DNA of 64,000 bases from Paractinoplanes maris (lineage in GTDB: Bacteria > Actinomycetota > Actinomycetes > Mycobacteriales > Micromonosporaceae). The stretch spans positions 186,001-250,000 of the forward strand of contig NZ_JALPVL010000004.1 in assembly GCF_023544465.1 (NCBI RefSeq). The letters are read 5' to 3'. A program made the translations under genes and the position numbers. A model generated the notes under the pieces. It made no database searches, was not told the DNA's origin, and was given only the letters and a program-made list of their open reading frames with translations. Positions 1 to 8,562 of the stretch are shown one piece after another. Numbering within the stretch: the first letter of the stretch is position 1; each line of letters opens with the position of its first letter.

Positions 1-130
1 CCCGCAGGCGCCGGCGACCACGGCCCCGGCCCCGGCCGCCGCCACGCCGCCGCCGGCCACCACGCCGACGCCGCGCCGGGTGCTCTTCGACGACGTCGAC
101 GTGCCCGACTTCCTGAAGAACGGTTCCTGA
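1..130 (+). CDS. ftsZ: FtsZ, C-terminal end (partial)
   Basis: This is the last 42 codons of an open frame that enters from outside the window and ends at the TGA at 128-130. It reads as a Pro/Ala/Thr-rich linker followed by an acidic-hydrophobic tail (VLFDDVDVPDFLKNGS). A disordered linker ending in a DDxDVPxFL peptide is the usual C-terminus of actinobacterial FtsZ, the tubulin-like GTPase of the division ring; the tail recruits membrane tethers such as SepF. The genes that follow (yggS, sepF, yggT, divIVA) are the normal downstream neighbours of ftsZ, which supports the call. The GTPase domain is not visible here. Confidence 0.85.
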   Translation, partial: PQAPATTAPAPAAATPPPATTPTPRRVLFDDVDVPDFLKNGS

Positions 131-137
131 GGCAGTT

Positions 138-845
138 GTGACCGACGCGGGACGGCGGTCGGATCTGGCCGCCGCCCTGCGTGAGGTGCACGGCCGGATC
201 GAGCGCGCCTGTGCCGCGGCCGGCCGGCCCGCGGGCGAGGTCACCCTCGTCGCGGTGACCAAGACGTACCCGGCGAGCGACGTCGTGCTGCTCGCCGGGC
301 TCGGCGTCACCGACGTCGGCGAGAACCGTGATCAGGAGGCGGCGCCCAAGGCGGCCGAGGCCGGCGCGGCCGGGGCGCGTCCGCGGTGGCACTTCATCGG
401 TCAGTTGCAGCGCAACAAGGCGCGGTCGGTGGCCGGGTACGCGGATGTGGTCGAGTCGGTCGACTCGGTGCGGCTGGCCGAGGCGCTCGCCCGGGCCGCC
501 GCCGAGCGGCCCGATCCCCTCGAGATCCTGATCCAGGTGAGCATCGACGGGGACCCGGCACGCGGCGGCGTGACCGGCGATGATCTCTGGCGGGTTTCCG
601 ACTCGGTGGCGGCCGCCGACACCCTGCGGCTCGGCGGGGTGATGGCCGTGGCGCCGGTCGACTGGGCTCCCGATCGCGCGTTCGAGCTGCTCAACGGCTT
701 GTCGCAGCGATTGGTCGAGGCTCATCCGGGCGCCACGACCGTGTCGGCGGGCATGAGCGGGGATCTCGAAGCCGCCATCCGGCACGGCGCGACACACGTC
801 CGGATCGGCACTTCTTTGCTCGGAATGCGAAACCCGCTGCGGTAG
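138..845 (+). CDS. yggS: YggS/PLPBP family pyridoxal phosphate homeostasis protein
   Basis: A 235-residue protein of normal length for the PLP-binding YggS/PROSC family. These are single-domain TIM barrels that hold pyridoxal 5'-phosphate and buffer vitamin B6; they are thought not to be enzymes. The PLP lysine is K42 in VAVTKTYP. Other family blocks are GENRDQE, WHFIGQLQRNK, MSGDLEAAI and the phosphate-binding VRIGTSLLG near the C-terminus. The GTG start lies 7 nt after the ftsZ stop, so the two are probably co-transcribed. In most actinobacteria a pgeF (yfiH) gene sits between ftsZ and yggS; it is absent here. Function follows from the family, not from this sequence alone. Confidence 0.93.
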   Translation: MTDAGRRSDLAAALREVHGRIERACAAAGRPAGEVTLVAVTKTYPASDVVLLAGLGVTDVGENRDQEAAPKAAEAGAAGARPRWHFIGQLQRNKARSVAGYADVVESVDSVRLAEALARAAAERPDPLEILIQVSIDGDPARGGVTGDDLWRVSDSVAAADTLRLGGVMAVAPVDWAPDRAFELLNGLSQRLVEAHPGATTVSAGMSGDLEAAIRHGATHVRIGTSLLGMRNPLR

Positions 846-1109
846 CCTTGCGGCGGGCAGCAAACTACATGGGTGTTGTTTACGCGACAACCGTATGCGG
901 GCATGGTTCAAGATCATCCGCGACGGAGCTCGAGTCTACGGCGCGGCACGTCACGGGACGAGGGTCCGCATCGGACCTTGGGACCGTGCAAGGGGGGAAT
1001 GCGGTACGCCGAGGGGGTGCGTTCCGCGCAGCGGACGAAGGTGGGGGCACATGGCTGGTCGGGGCAATGCTCGTCGGAGCTTTGCGCGGTGGCGTGATGG
1101 GGTGAAGGC

Positions 1110-1811
1110 ATGAGCGCTCTTCGGAAGGCGGGCGTCTGGCTGGGCCTCGTCGAGGAGGACGACGACCGCGGATACGACAACGGATACGAAGAGGGCCCCT
1201 ACCGTCCTCGGAACCGGTACTCGGGAAGCCGGTACTCCGACGACGAGTTCGCCGACGAGGAAGAGCTCGAGGACGAGCGTCCGGTGCCCCGCGCGCGCAC
1301 GGAGCGCAGTCGCGGATCGGACCGTCTGTCATCGCACGCCGACGTGGACGACCACGATCGGGTGGAACGTTCCGAGCGTTCGGAGCGGGCCAGTGTCCGA
1401 TCGATCACCCGGCCGTCCACAGCGAGTGACAACTCGTCCGCTCTGAGCTACTCCACGCGGGAGAATCTGGCCCTCGCGCCGCAGGCCGTGCACCAGCCCG
1501 AGCCCCGCCCGCGACCGGTCGAGGAGGAGCAGCGCTACCAGATCACGACGCTGCACCCGACGACCTATCGTGAGGCCCGCACGATCGGGGAGCACTTCCG
1601 CGACGGTGTTCCGGTCATCATCAATCTCACTGAGATGGATGAAGGGGACGCTCGCCGGCTGGTCGACTTCGCCGCCGGGCTGGCTTTCGGTCTTCGCGGT
1701 ACGATCGAGCGCGTGACCAACCGGGTTTTCCTGCTCTCACCGGCGAATGTCCAGGTCACCGCAGAGGACAAAGCCAAGATCGCTGAGGGTGGGTTCTTCG
1801 GTCAGGCCTGA
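1110..1811 (+). CDS. sepF: Cell division protein SepF
   Basis: A 233-residue SepF. The N-terminus ([18 protein letters not shown]) can form the amphipathic membrane-binding helix. Residues about 20-135 are a highly charged, disordered linker rich in Asp, Glu, Arg and Ser. The conserved SepF domain covers about residues 137-225 ([49 protein letters not shown]). SepF tethers FtsZ to the membrane; in actinobacteria, which lack FtsA, it is the main anchor. A 264-bp gap separates it from yggS, so it may have its own promoter. Translation is assigned to the ATG at 1110, preceded by a weak GGGTGAAG-type ribosome-binding site. Confidence 0.95.
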   Translation: MSALRKAGVWLGLVEEDDDRGYDNGYEEGPYRPRNRYSGSRYSDDEFADEEELEDERPVPRARTERSRGSDRLSSHADVDDHDRVERSERSERASVRSITRPSTASDNSSALSYSTRENLALAPQAVHQPEPRPRPVEEEQRYQITTLHPTTYREARTIGEHFRDGVPVIINLTEMDEGDARRLVDFAAGLAFGLRGTIERVTNRVFLLSPANVQVTAEDKAKIAEGGFFGQA

Positions 1812-1856
1812 GGCGGGGGCCCGCGCGCCCGCCACCCAGATGGGGGATCCGCACGA

Positions 1857-2162
1857 GTGCTCTCGATCGTGTTCCAAATATTGTATTTAGTCGTTTACAT
1901 CTTCTTCCTGGTCCTACTTGCCAGGTTCGTGCTGGGTGCGGTACTCCAGTACGGGCGTCGGTGGCAACCCGGTCGTGGGGCGTCGGCGGGACTCGAAACG
2001 GTGTGGAGCGTCACTGATCCGCCCCTCAAGGCGTTGAGGCGTGTGATCCCCCCGCTGCGCATTGGTAACGTGAGTTTGGACCTGGCTTCCATCGTGCTGC
2101 TGGTTATCCTGTTCGTGCTCATGAGGTTCGTGCTTCAAAGACTGATCCTGAACTTCAGCTAA
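1857..2162 (+). CDS. yggT: YggT family membrane protein
   Basis: A 101-residue integral membrane protein with one hydrophobic helix at about residues 1-30 and a second at about 73-98. The short loop between them contains the family block [25 protein letters not shown]. One YggT repeat is present, as in other actinobacterial copies. The role is unknown, although the gene is nearly always found between sepF and divIVA and is assumed to serve the divisome or polar growth. The GTG start follows a GGGGGAT ribosome-binding site. The first part of the gene is noticeably lower in GC than its neighbours, because of Ile/Leu/Tyr/Phe codons in the first helix. Confidence 0.9.
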   Translation: MLSIVFQILYLVVYIFFLVLLARFVLGAVLQYGRRWQPGRGASAGLETVWSVTDPPLKALRRVIPPLRIGNVSLDLASIVLLVILFVLMRFVLQRLILNFS

Positions 2163-2205
2163 ACAGCAGCCCCAACCGCGGCCGCGACTGACCCGAGGAG
2201 TTTCG

Positions 2206-3018
2206 ATGCCGCTGACCCCGGCCGACGTTCATAACGTCGCCTTCAAGAAGCCCCCGATCGGCAAGCGGGGGTATGACGAGGAGGAGGTCGACGCTTTCCT
2301 TGATGAGGTAGAGCGCGAGCTCGCCCGTCTGATCGAGGAGAACAACGAGCTGCGCGCCCAGGTGGAGCGCGGCGGTCGGGGTGGCGCACCAGCCGGCCCG
2401 AGCGCCGACCCGCGCCTCGCGGCCGAGCTCAACGAGGTCAAGGCTCAGCTTGACCGTGTGCAGCGTGACAAGGCGCAGGCCGAGCAGGCCGCGCGTCAGA
2501 TGCAGGCCGAGCTCGAGCAGGTTCGTGCCCAGGGCCCGGTCGGCGGTGGCGCCGCTGGGTCCGGTGCCGACGGCGAGCAGCAGGCCCTGCGGGTGCTCAT
2601 GATGGCCCAGCGCACGGCCGACGACCACGTCGCCGACGCCCGCCGCGAGGCCGACAAGCTTCTCTCCGACGCCCGTTCCAAGGCGGAGGAGGTCACCCGC
2701 GAGGCTCGCGCCAAGGCCGACGCCCTCGAGCGGGACGCGCGTCAGCGTCACCAGGAGGCCATGGGCGGTCTCGACGCCAAGCGCTCCGCGCTGCAGAAGC
2801 ACATCGAGGAACTCAAGCAGTTCGAGCGGGAGTACCGCACCCGCTTGAAGGCTTACCTCGAGAGCCAGCTGCGTGATCTCGACGGCCGGGGCCAGGGGCT
2901 CGAGGCCGAGATGTCACGGGCCGACTCCGGGCGCGCCGTCGGTGGCAGCGGCGGTCTCGCCGCGGCCGGTCTCGCCGGTTCCTACGGCGGCCGCAACGCC
3001 ATCGAATCCGGCCGCTGA
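2206..3018 (+). CDS. divIVA: DivIVA/Wag31 polar growth scaffold
   Basis: A 270-residue DivIVA homologue. The first 55 residues are the conserved membrane-curvature-binding region ([20 protein letters not shown], then [20 protein letters not shown]), followed by a coiled coil. Residues about 60-125 are a Gly/Ala/Gln-rich spacer. A second long coiled coil (about 130-230) is rich in Ala, Glu, Arg and Lys, and the tail is Gly/Ser-rich. In actinobacteria DivIVA marks the cell poles and directs peptidoglycan synthesis there. A clear GAGGAG ribosome-binding site lies 5 nt before the ATG. A small hairpin follows the stop codon. The position after sepF and yggT is the canonical one. Confidence 0.96.
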   Translation: MPLTPADVHNVAFKKPPIGKRGYDEEEVDAFLDEVERELARLIEENNELRAQVERGGRGGAPAGPSADPRLAAELNEVKAQLDRVQRDKAQAEQAARQMQAELEQVRAQGPVGGGAAGSGADGEQQALRVLMMAQRTADDHVADARREADKLLSDARSKAEEVTREARAKADALERDARQRHQEAMGGLDAKRSALQKHIEELKQFEREYRTRLKAYLESQLRDLDGRGQGLEAEMSRADSGRAVGGSGGLAAAGLAGSYGGRNAIESGR

Positions 3019-3036
3019 GTCCGGATCCCCCCGGAC
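3019..3036 (+). terminator. Possible weak hairpin after divIVA
   Basis: A 6-bp inverted repeat, GTCCGG and CCGGAC, is separated by 6 nt and begins right after the divIVA stop codon. There is no T-run after it, so it may only slow or partly stop transcription, or only protect the mRNA end. The next gene begins 35 nt further on and could be partly co-transcribed. Confidence 0.25.
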
Positions 3037-3070
3037 CACAGCCCCTCCGGTACCTCGACGAGGATGAGCC

Positions 3071-4090
3071 ATGATCGTTGCTAGTCTGCTGCTCATCCTC
3101 GTCGCGGTGACGCTGCTCGTGCTGGGCCTCACCGGCGGGTCGAGCGGCCTGCTCATCAGCTCCATCGTGGCCAGTCTGCTGGCCGCCGTGTTCCTGGTCG
3201 TCGGTGCTCGCCAGGCCGCCGCCGCGCGTCGTGGGTCACCCGTCGCGCCGCCGCCGCATCCCGACGACAACGCGGTCTTCGTGGCCGAGCCCGAATTCGC
3301 GGCCGCCGCCGACGAGGTCTCCCGCCGCCGCGCCGCGGACGATTTCGACGACGATCTCCGGGAGACGGTCCAGTTCGACCCGGCCGACGTCGCCGCGGCC
3401 AAGCCCTCGGCCGGCCCCGATTTCGCGACCGCCACGTCCTCGGCCGGTTCGGACTTCGCGACCGCCACGCCGTCGGCCGGCTCGGACTTCGCGACCAGCA
3501 CGCCGTCGGCCGGCTCGGACTTCGCGACCGCCGCGCCCTCGGCCGGCTCGGACTTCGCGACCGCCGCGCCGTCGGCCGGCTCGGACTTCGCGACCGCCAC
3601 GCTCCCGACCGATCCCGGTTTTGCCTCGGCGCAGTCCGGGCCCGTCTCCGACCTGGCCGATCAGGCCGGCGCCTCCGCCGGCGATTTGTCCGCAGATGAG
3701 CGGCCTGGAGCCGACGATCCGGATCGCGATCGCGCCTCGGCCACCATCAACGCGGCCCGCAGCGACACGCCGGACGACTCCTGGGACCGCGAGACCCCCG
3801 CTGCCCCGTCGGCCGCCGACGAGGATTTCGACGAGCCCGCCGCCGACGACCCCGACGACGAGCCGCTGCCGCAGGCGGTGCAGCCGGCCGACGCGGTCCG
3901 GCTGGCTCATCTGGACGCCGAGGTGCTGGTCGTCGACGGCCGCCCGCGCTATCACCTGGCCGAGTGCCCGAGCCTGGCCGGCCGCCTGACCGAGCCGATC
4001 CCGGTGCGGGAGGCCGTCGAGCTCGGCTTCAGCCCCTGCGGCCTGTGCCGCCCGGTCGACCACCTCGTGGGCGCCGCGGCCCGCCGCTGA
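3071..4090 (+). CDS. Unknown membrane protein with 11-residue tandem repeats and Cys-containing C-terminus
   Basis: A 339-residue protein not assigned to a characterised family. Residues 1-50 form two hydrophobic helices (MIVASLLLILVAVTLLVLGL, then LLISSIVASLLAAVFLVV). An acidic stretch follows. Residues 112-177 are six tandem copies of an 11-residue unit, consensus PSAGSDFATAT. After another acidic, disordered region, the last 75 residues look folded and contain the motifs RPRYHLAECPSL and FSPCGLCRP. The three cysteines could bind metal, but that is inference. It lies directly after divIVA, in a spot where several actinobacteria carry an unknown membrane protein. A role at the cell envelope is plausible from membrane segments and context only. 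Confidence 0.75.
   Translation: MIVASLLLILVAVTLLVLGLTGGSSGLLISSIVASLLAAVFLVVGARQAAAARRGSPVAPPPHPDDNAVFVAEPEFAAAADEVSRRRAADDFDDDLRETVQFDPADVAAAKPSAGPDFATATSSAGSDFATATPSAGSDFATSTPSAGSDFATAAPSAGSDFATAAPSAGSDFATATLPTDPGFASAQSGPVSDLADQAGASAGDLSADERPGADDPDRDRASATINAARSDTPDDSWDRETPAAPSAADEDFDEPAADDPDDEPLPQAVQPADAVRLAHLDAEVLVVDGRPRYHLAECPSLAGRLTEPIPVREAVELGFSPCGLCRPVDHLVGAAARR
3404..3601 (+). repeat. Six in-frame 33-bp tandem repeats
   Basis: Six consecutive 33-bp units encode the 11-residue peptide PSAGSDFATAT with few substitutions (SSAGSDFATAT, PSAGSDFATST and PSAGSDFATAA variants). The unit is a multiple of three, so copy-number change would keep the frame. It lies inside the unknown membrane protein gene that follows divIVA. 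Confidence 0.95.
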
Positions 4091-4126
4091 CCATCGGGCC
4101 GCCCCGGCATCGTTCCGCGGGCCGCC

Positions 4127-4202
4127 GCTGAGTTCCCGGGCGCCGGATCCGATCGGCAGGTCGCGCTGAGTTCCCGGGCGCCGGATCCGATCGGCAGGTC
4201 GC
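4127..4202. repeat. Two perfect 38-bp tandem repeats (intergenic)
   Basis: Two identical, directly adjacent 38-bp units start at 4127 and 4165, each beginning GCTGAGTTCCCGGGCGCCGG. They run directly into a different repeat array at 4203. Together the arrays fill most of the 339-bp gap between the unknown membrane protein gene and the DUF167 gene. No gene is called in this gap. Confidence 0.95.
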
Positions 4203-4346
4203 GGCCGGACACCGCCGCAGGCTGTCGCCGGACACCGCGGCCGGACACCGCCGCAGGCTGTCGCCGGACACCGCGGCCGGACACCGCCGCAGGCTGTCGC
4301 CGGACACCGCGGCCGGACACCGCCGCAGGCTGTCGCCGGACACCGC
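4203..4346. repeat. Four perfect 36-bp tandem repeats (intergenic)
   Basis: Four identical 36-bp units start at 4203, 4239, 4275 and 4311. Each unit contains the 12-mer GCCGGACACCGC twice, so the array has a half-unit substructure. Perfect identity between copies suggests recent expansion by slippage or unequal recombination. The reverse strand is open through the array, but this follows from a repeat length divisible by three and is not taken as a gene. Confidence 0.95.
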
Positions 4347-4429
4347 GGCCGGGCATCGTTCGGCGGGCCGACGCGCGCTGTTGGGCACCGGGCCCTGCCG
4401 GCGCCGGGCATCGATCGGCACAATGAGGC

Positions 4430-4753
4430 ATGGTCAAGCGCCGCGTGCCTCCGCCTGACGAGAGTGTCCTGTCCGTGCCCGTGCGAGTGCGACCGGGCGC
4501 CGGGCGGGATCGGGTCGGCGGACGGTACGAGGGACCGCACGGCCCGGCGCTGATCGTCGCCGTGGGCGCGCCCGCCGTCGACGGCAAGGCGACCGAGGCG
4601 GTGCGCCGGGCGCTCGCCGGCGCGCTCGGCGTGCGGGCGGGCGATGTGGAGCTGCGGCTCGGCGCGACGAGCCGCGACAAGGTGTTCACCGTCGCCGCGC
4701 CCGGGTCCGGGGTCGCCGCGCGGCTGACCGCGTTGCGCGACGGTCCGGCATGA
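4430..4753 (+). CDS. DUF167 (YggU) family protein
   Basis: A 107-residue protein matching the small DUF167/YggU family by its ordered blocks: VPVRVRPGAGRDRVGG, then VAVGAPAVDGKATEAVRRAL and DVELRLGATSRDKVF. The family folds as a compact alpha/beta domain whose cellular role is not established. The ATG at 4430 has no strong ribosome-binding site; a CACAAT element 5 nt upstream could be a -10 box for a nearly leaderless mRNA. The antiporter gene starts 10 nt after its stop, so the two probably share a transcript. Confidence 0.88.
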   Translation: MVKRRVPPPDESVLSVPVRVRPGAGRDRVGGRYEGPHGPALIVAVGAPAVDGKATEAVRRALAGALGVRAGDVELRLGATSRDKVFTVAAPGSGVAARLTALRDGPA

Positions 4754-4763
4754 GACCACCGGC

Positions 4764-6305
4764 GTGACCGGCGGGCTGGACTACGCGCTGCTCATCGGTT
4801 CCGCGGTCCTGCTGGTGGCGGTGGCCGCGGTGCGCGTGTCGACCAAGGTCGGACTGCCCAGCCTGCTGGTCTATCTGGCCATCGGGATCCTCATCGGCGA
4901 GGCCGGGCTGGGCATCCGCTTCGACGACGCGGAGCTGACCCGCACGCTCGGCTTCTGCGCGCTCATCGTGATCATCGCCGAGGGCGGGCTGACCGCGCGG
5001 TGGAGCACGCTGCGGCCGATCCTGGGCCTGGCGAGCTCGCTGGCCACGCTCGGGGTCGCGGTCAGCATCGCGGTGGTCGGTCTCGCCGTACATCTGCTCC
5101 TGGACCTGCCCTGGCAGTTGGCCCTGCTCTATGGCGCGGTCCTGTCGTCGACCGACGCGGCCGCGGTCTTCGCCACGCTGCGGCGGCTGCGGTTGCCGCC
5201 GCGGCTGGTGGCCACGCTCGAGGCCGAGTCGGGTATGAACGACGCGCCCGTGGTGTTGCTGGTCGTGCTGCTCAGCGCGGATCTGGCCGAGATGCACCCG
5301 TGGTGGTACGAGCTGGCCATCGTCGTCTACGAGCTGGCGGCCGGCGCGGCGATCGGCTTCGCGGTCGGGGCGGCCGGTCGCTGGCTGCTGCGCAACGCCG
5401 CTCTGCCGTCGGCCGGCCTCTATCCGATCGCCGCGGTGGGTCTCACCGTCCTGGCGTACGCCGCGGGGGCGGTGGCCCACGCGTCCGGGTTCCTCGCCGT
5501 CTATGTGGCCGGTGTGGTGCTCGGCAACGGCCGCATCCCACACCGGCGGGCCATCCTCGGGTTCGCCGACGGTCTGGCCTGGGTCGCCCAGATCGGGTTG
5601 TTCGTGCTGCTCGGCCTGCTGGCCTCGCCCACCCGCCTGGACGAGGCGCTGGTGCCCGCGCTGGTGGCCGGGGTTGCGCTGGTGCTGCTGGCCCGTCCGC
5701 TGTCGGTGGTGATCTCGGCCGTGCTGGCCCGGCCCGTCCGCGGTCCGCGCCGGCCCGGCAACCGGGTGGGCTGGCGGGGAAGCGCGTTCCTGTCCTGGGC
5801 CGGTCTGCGGGGCGCCGTGCCGATCGTGCTGGCGACGATCCCGCTGTCGGCCGGGACGCCCGGGGCCGAGGGTCTGTTCGACGCGGTGTTCGTGCTGGTC
5901 ATCATCTTCACGTTGCTCCAGGCCAGCACGCTCGGACCGGCCGCCCGGCTGCTGGGGGTGACGGCACCGGGGGAGGCGGCCGAGGTGCATGTCGAGACCG
6001 CCCCGCTGGAGCGCATGAACGCCGACCTGCTGCAGATGGACGTGGCCGAGGGGTCACGGCTGGCCGGCGTGCACATCGACGAGTTGCGGCTGCCCACCGG
6101 CGCCTCGGTCACGCTGGTCGTGCGGGACGGCGCGGGATTCGTACCCGGCCCCGACACCCGCCTGCGCACCGGCGACGCCCTGCTGATCGTGGCCACCGCC
6201 GCGGCCCGCGACCGGGCCGAGCGACGCCTGCGCGCGGTCAGCCGCCGGGGGCGGCTGGCCCGCTGGTTCGGCGAGGAGGGCGGCGAGGAACCCGCCGCTC
6301 GGTAG
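4764..6305 (+). CDS. CPA1-type cation/proton antiporter with C-terminal TrkA-C domain (CvrA/NhaP2-like)
   Basis: A 513-residue membrane protein. About residues 1-395 are 12 or so hydrophobic helices of the Na+/H+ exchanger fold. The conserved acidic transport segment is seen in SSTDAAAVFATLRRL and ESGMNDAPVVLLVV, where the ND pair is the usual cation-binding site. A cytosolic tail of about residues 405-490 (MDVAEGSRLAGVHIDELRLP, then RTGDALLIVATAAARDRAERRL) fits a TrkA-C/RCK-C regulatory domain. This architecture is typical of NhaP2/CvrA potassium/proton antiporters, but the ion cannot be read from sequence. The start is the GTG at 4764, just downstream of the DUF167 gene, with no clear ribosome-binding site. 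Confidence 0.88.
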   Translation: MTGGLDYALLIGSAVLLVAVAAVRVSTKVGLPSLLVYLAIGILIGEAGLGIRFDDAELTRTLGFCALIVIIAEGGLTARWSTLRPILGLASSLATLGVAVSIAVVGLAVHLLLDLPWQLALLYGAVLSSTDAAAVFATLRRLRLPPRLVATLEAESGMNDAPVVLLVVLLSADLAEMHPWWYELAIVVYELAAGAAIGFAVGAAGRWLLRNAALPSAGLYPIAAVGLTVLAYAAGAVAHASGFLAVYVAGVVLGNGRIPHRRAILGFADGLAWVAQIGLFVLLGLLASPTRLDEALVPALVAGVALVLLARPLSVVISAVLARPVRGPRRPGNRVGWRGSAFLSWAGLRGAVPIVLATIPLSAGTPGAEGLFDAVFVLVIIFTLLQASTLGPAARLLGVTAPGEAAEVHVETAPLERMNADLLQMDVAEGSRLAGVHIDELRLPTGASVTLVVRDGAGFVPGPDTRLRTGDALLIVATAAARDRAERRLRAVSRRGRLARWFGEEGGEEPAAR

Positions 6306-6601
6306 CGACGGGTATCCGACGGGATATTCGGGGAGATTTGCCGGGATTCGGGGGCATGATCCGGTACGGGCTGTTGTCGGTGCGGTATACGTTCCGTATC
6401 CTTGCCACCCACCGGAGTGCGCGGCTGCTCGTTCGGCCGCGCCGTTGTGGCAGGTGGGGGAAGATCTACGGCGTTGCCCGGCCGGGGGACGACGTTTCCG
6501 CCGCCGGGCGCCCGGCGATCGAGGCGTGAGCCGGCCGCCGGGGGAACCATCGGCGGAAGACAGAACGGGATCGCCGCGTGGGCGCGGCTGAGGGAGCGAC
6601 G

Positions 6602-7030
6602 ATGGCGAAGGCAACCGGCACCAGGTCGACCGCGGCGAGCGCCGACAAGAGCACCGGCAAGCGGACCCGCAGCGCCGCCGAGACCGAGACGATCCGGGTC
6701 GCTCTGGTCGAGCGGCGCGACGAGCTGCAGACCGAGTACGACGTGTCGATCACCGAGCTGACCGAGCTGCAGCGGGACCGCCTGGCCGACTCGGCCGGCG
6801 ACGACCAGGCCGACACCGGCACCAAGACGCTCGAGCGTGAGCAGGAGATCACTCTGGCCAACAATCTGCTGGAGCGGATCACACAGGTGGAGCGCGCCAT
6901 CGACCGGCTCAGCGAGGGCAACTACGGTTGGTGCGAGCGGTGCGGTAACGCCATCCCGGTCGAGCGACTGGCGGCGTTCCCGTCCGCGACTCTCTGTGTG
7001 CACTGCAAGCAGCTGGAGGAACGACGCTGA
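6602..7030 (+). CDS. DksA/TraR family C4-type zinc-finger protein
   Basis: A 142-residue protein with a basic, Thr/Ser-rich N-terminus, a long helical region (EVERRDELQTEYDVSITELT-like, about residues 30-100) and a C-terminal zinc finger, WCERCGNAIPVERLAAFP then CVHCKQLEE. The four cysteines form two CxxC pairs. DksA-family proteins enter the RNA polymerase secondary channel and alter initiation; in actinobacteria similar proteins have been linked to control of rRNA and growth. The ATG at 6602 has an AGGGAG site 5 nt upstream; an upstream in-frame GTG at 6578 is less likely. The 296-bp upstream gap contains no gene that can be supported, so the gene probably has its own promoter there. Confidence 0.85.
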   Translation: MAKATGTRSTAASADKSTGKRTRSAAETETIRVALVERRDELQTEYDVSITELTELQRDRLADSAGDDQADTGTKTLEREQEITLANNLLERITQVERAIDRLSEGNYGWCERCGNAIPVERLAAFPSATLCVHCKQLEERR

Positions 7031-7059
7031 ACGCCGACGAGGCACCGGGCGCGACCGCG

Positions 7060-7617
7060 GTGGACGAGCCGGAGCCGGGGCCCAAACCCCGGTTCAGCGG
7101 CCGTGCCGTGGCCGTGCTGGGTGCCACCGCCGTGGTCGCCGTGGCCCTCGACCAGTGGGTCAAGTGGCTCTCCACCGAAAACCTGGACGAGGGCAATCCG
7201 GTCCGCGTCCTCGGTGGCCTGATCTATCTGTCGCTGCTGCGCAACAGCGGGGCGGCCTTCAGCTTCGGTGAGGACCACACCTGGGTCTTCCCGGTGATCA
7301 CCCTGGTCGTGATCGGCTGGATCGGCTACATGGCGACCAAGCTGCGCTCGCTGCCGTGGGCGCTGGCGCTGGGCCTGGTGCTCGGCGGCGCCCTGGGCAA
7401 CCTGGGAGACCGGCTGTTCCGGGCCCCCGGCCCGTTCCACGGTCACGTGGTCGACATGATCAGCCTCTTCGGGCCGTACGCCGAGTATTTCGCCGTCTTC
7501 AACATCGCGGACAGCTGCCTCAGTGTGGGCGTCGTGCTCGCGGTGCTGCTCGAGCTCACCGGCCGGCAGCGGGACGGCAGCCGGATCTCCGTACGGAAGA
7601 AGAAGGATCAGAAGTGA
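7060..7617 (+). CDS. lspA: Lipoprotein signal peptidase (signal peptidase II)
   Basis: A 185-residue LspA with four membrane helices. Family blocks are present in order: [37 protein letters not shown] (first catalytic Asp) and [14 protein letters not shown] (second catalytic Asp). The enzyme removes signal peptides from lipidated prolipoproteins after Lgt has acted; lgt is at 52.5 kb in this window. The GTG at 7060 is used here as the conservative start, but it has no ribosome-binding site. An in-frame CTG at 7027 has a GGAGGA site with a 6-nt spacer and overlaps the upstream stop, so the true N-terminus may be 11 residues longer. Confidence 0.95.
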   Translation: MDEPEPGPKPRFSGRAVAVLGATAVVAVALDQWVKWLSTENLDEGNPVRVLGGLIYLSLLRNSGAAFSFGEDHTWVFPVITLVVIGWIGYMATKLRSLPWALALGLVLGGALGNLGDRLFRAPGPFHGHVVDMISLFGPYAEYFAVFNIADSCLSVGVVLAVLLELTGRQRDGSRISVRKKKDQK

Positions 7618-8543
7618 GCTCGCAGCGTTCCCTGCCGGTGCCCGACGGGCTCGACGGCATGCGCCTCGACCAGGCCGTGTCGCGGCTGTTCGGGCTGTCC
7701 CGCACGGCCGCGGCGACGCTGGTCGAGTCGGGTGGCGCGCTGGTCGACGGCTTCCCGCGCCCCAAGTCCGACAAGGTCAGCGCGGGCGCCTGGCTCGAGG
7801 TCACGCTGCCCACGCCGGCGAGCGCGCCCGTCGTGGTGGCCGAGCCGGTGCACGGCCTGCAAGTGATCTACAGCGACGACGACATCGTGGTGATCGACAA
7901 GCCGGTCGGCGTGGCCGCGCACCCCAGCCCGGGCTGGACCGGCCCGACGGTCATCGGCGGCCTGGCCGCGATGGGGCAGAACGTCGCCACCAGCGGCGCC
8001 GCCGAGCGCCAGGGCGTGGTGCACCGGCTCGACGTCGGCACCACCGGCATCATGGTGGTGGCCAAGAGCGAGGTCGCCTACAGCGCACTCAAGCGGGCCT
8101 TCAAGGAGCGCGAGGTCGACAAGCGCTACCACGCCGTCGTGCAGGGCCACCTCGACCCGCTGCGCGGCACCATCGACGCGCCGATCGACCGGCACCCGAC
8201 CGCCGACTACAAGTTCGCCGTGATGAACTCGGGCAAGCCGAGCGTCACCCACTACGACACGGTCGAGGCGTTCCGCTCGGCCAGCCTGGTCGACGTGAAG
8301 CTCGAGACCGGCCGCACCCACCAGATCCGGGTGCACTTCTCGGCGCTGCGGCACCCGTGCGTGGGCGACACGCAGTACGGGTCCGACCCGACGCTGGCCG
8401 CGCGACTCAAGCTCAACCGTCAATGGCTGCACGCCCGTGAGCTGTCCTTCCTGCATCCCCGCACGCTCGACGAGGTCCGCTTCGTCAGCGACTACCCCGA
8501 CGACCTGAAGTACGCGCTGAGCGTGCTGCAGGACGCGAGCTGA
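7614..8543 (+). CDS. RluA/RluD family 23S rRNA pseudouridine synthase
   Basis: A 309-residue protein with an N-terminal S4 RNA-binding domain (about residues 15-75, [20 protein letters not shown]) and a pseudouridine synthase domain. The catalytic motif [20 protein letters not shown] contains the active-site Asp in RLD. Further family blocks are [16 protein letters not shown] and [15 protein letters not shown]. By family it isomerises uridines in 23S rRNA, as RluD does, but the exact sites cannot be read here. The GTG at 7614 overlaps the lspA stop by 4 bp and has a GAAGGA ribosome-binding site, so the two genes are translationally coupled, a common actinobacterial arrangement. Confidence 0.92.
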   Translation: MSSQRSLPVPDGLDGMRLDQAVSRLFGLSRTAAATLVESGGALVDGFPRPKSDKVSAGAWLEVTLPTPASAPVVVAEPVHGLQVIYSDDDIVVIDKPVGVAAHPSPGWTGPTVIGGLAAMGQNVATSGAAERQGVVHRLDVGTTGIMVVAKSEVAYSALKRAFKEREVDKRYHAVVQGHLDPLRGTIDAPIDRHPTADYKFAVMNSGKPSVTHYDTVEAFRSASLVDVKLETGRTHQIRVHFSALRHPCVGDTQYGSDPTLAARLKLNRQWLHARELSFLHPRTLDEVRFVSDYPDDLKYALSVLQDAS

Positions 8544-8562
8544 TCCTCGGACAGCGGTCACG

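Noticed and set aside
4127-4346. Possible CRISPR array
   Set aside because: The repeats are directly adjacent without unique spacers, and no cas genes are in the window; the other tandem repeats fail for the same reason.
4029-4759. Minus-strand frames with CPAAVSGDSLRR-type peptide repeats
   Set aside because: They arise because the 36-bp tandem repeat is divisible by three and GC-rich; they overlap the DUF167 gene and have no ribosome-binding site.
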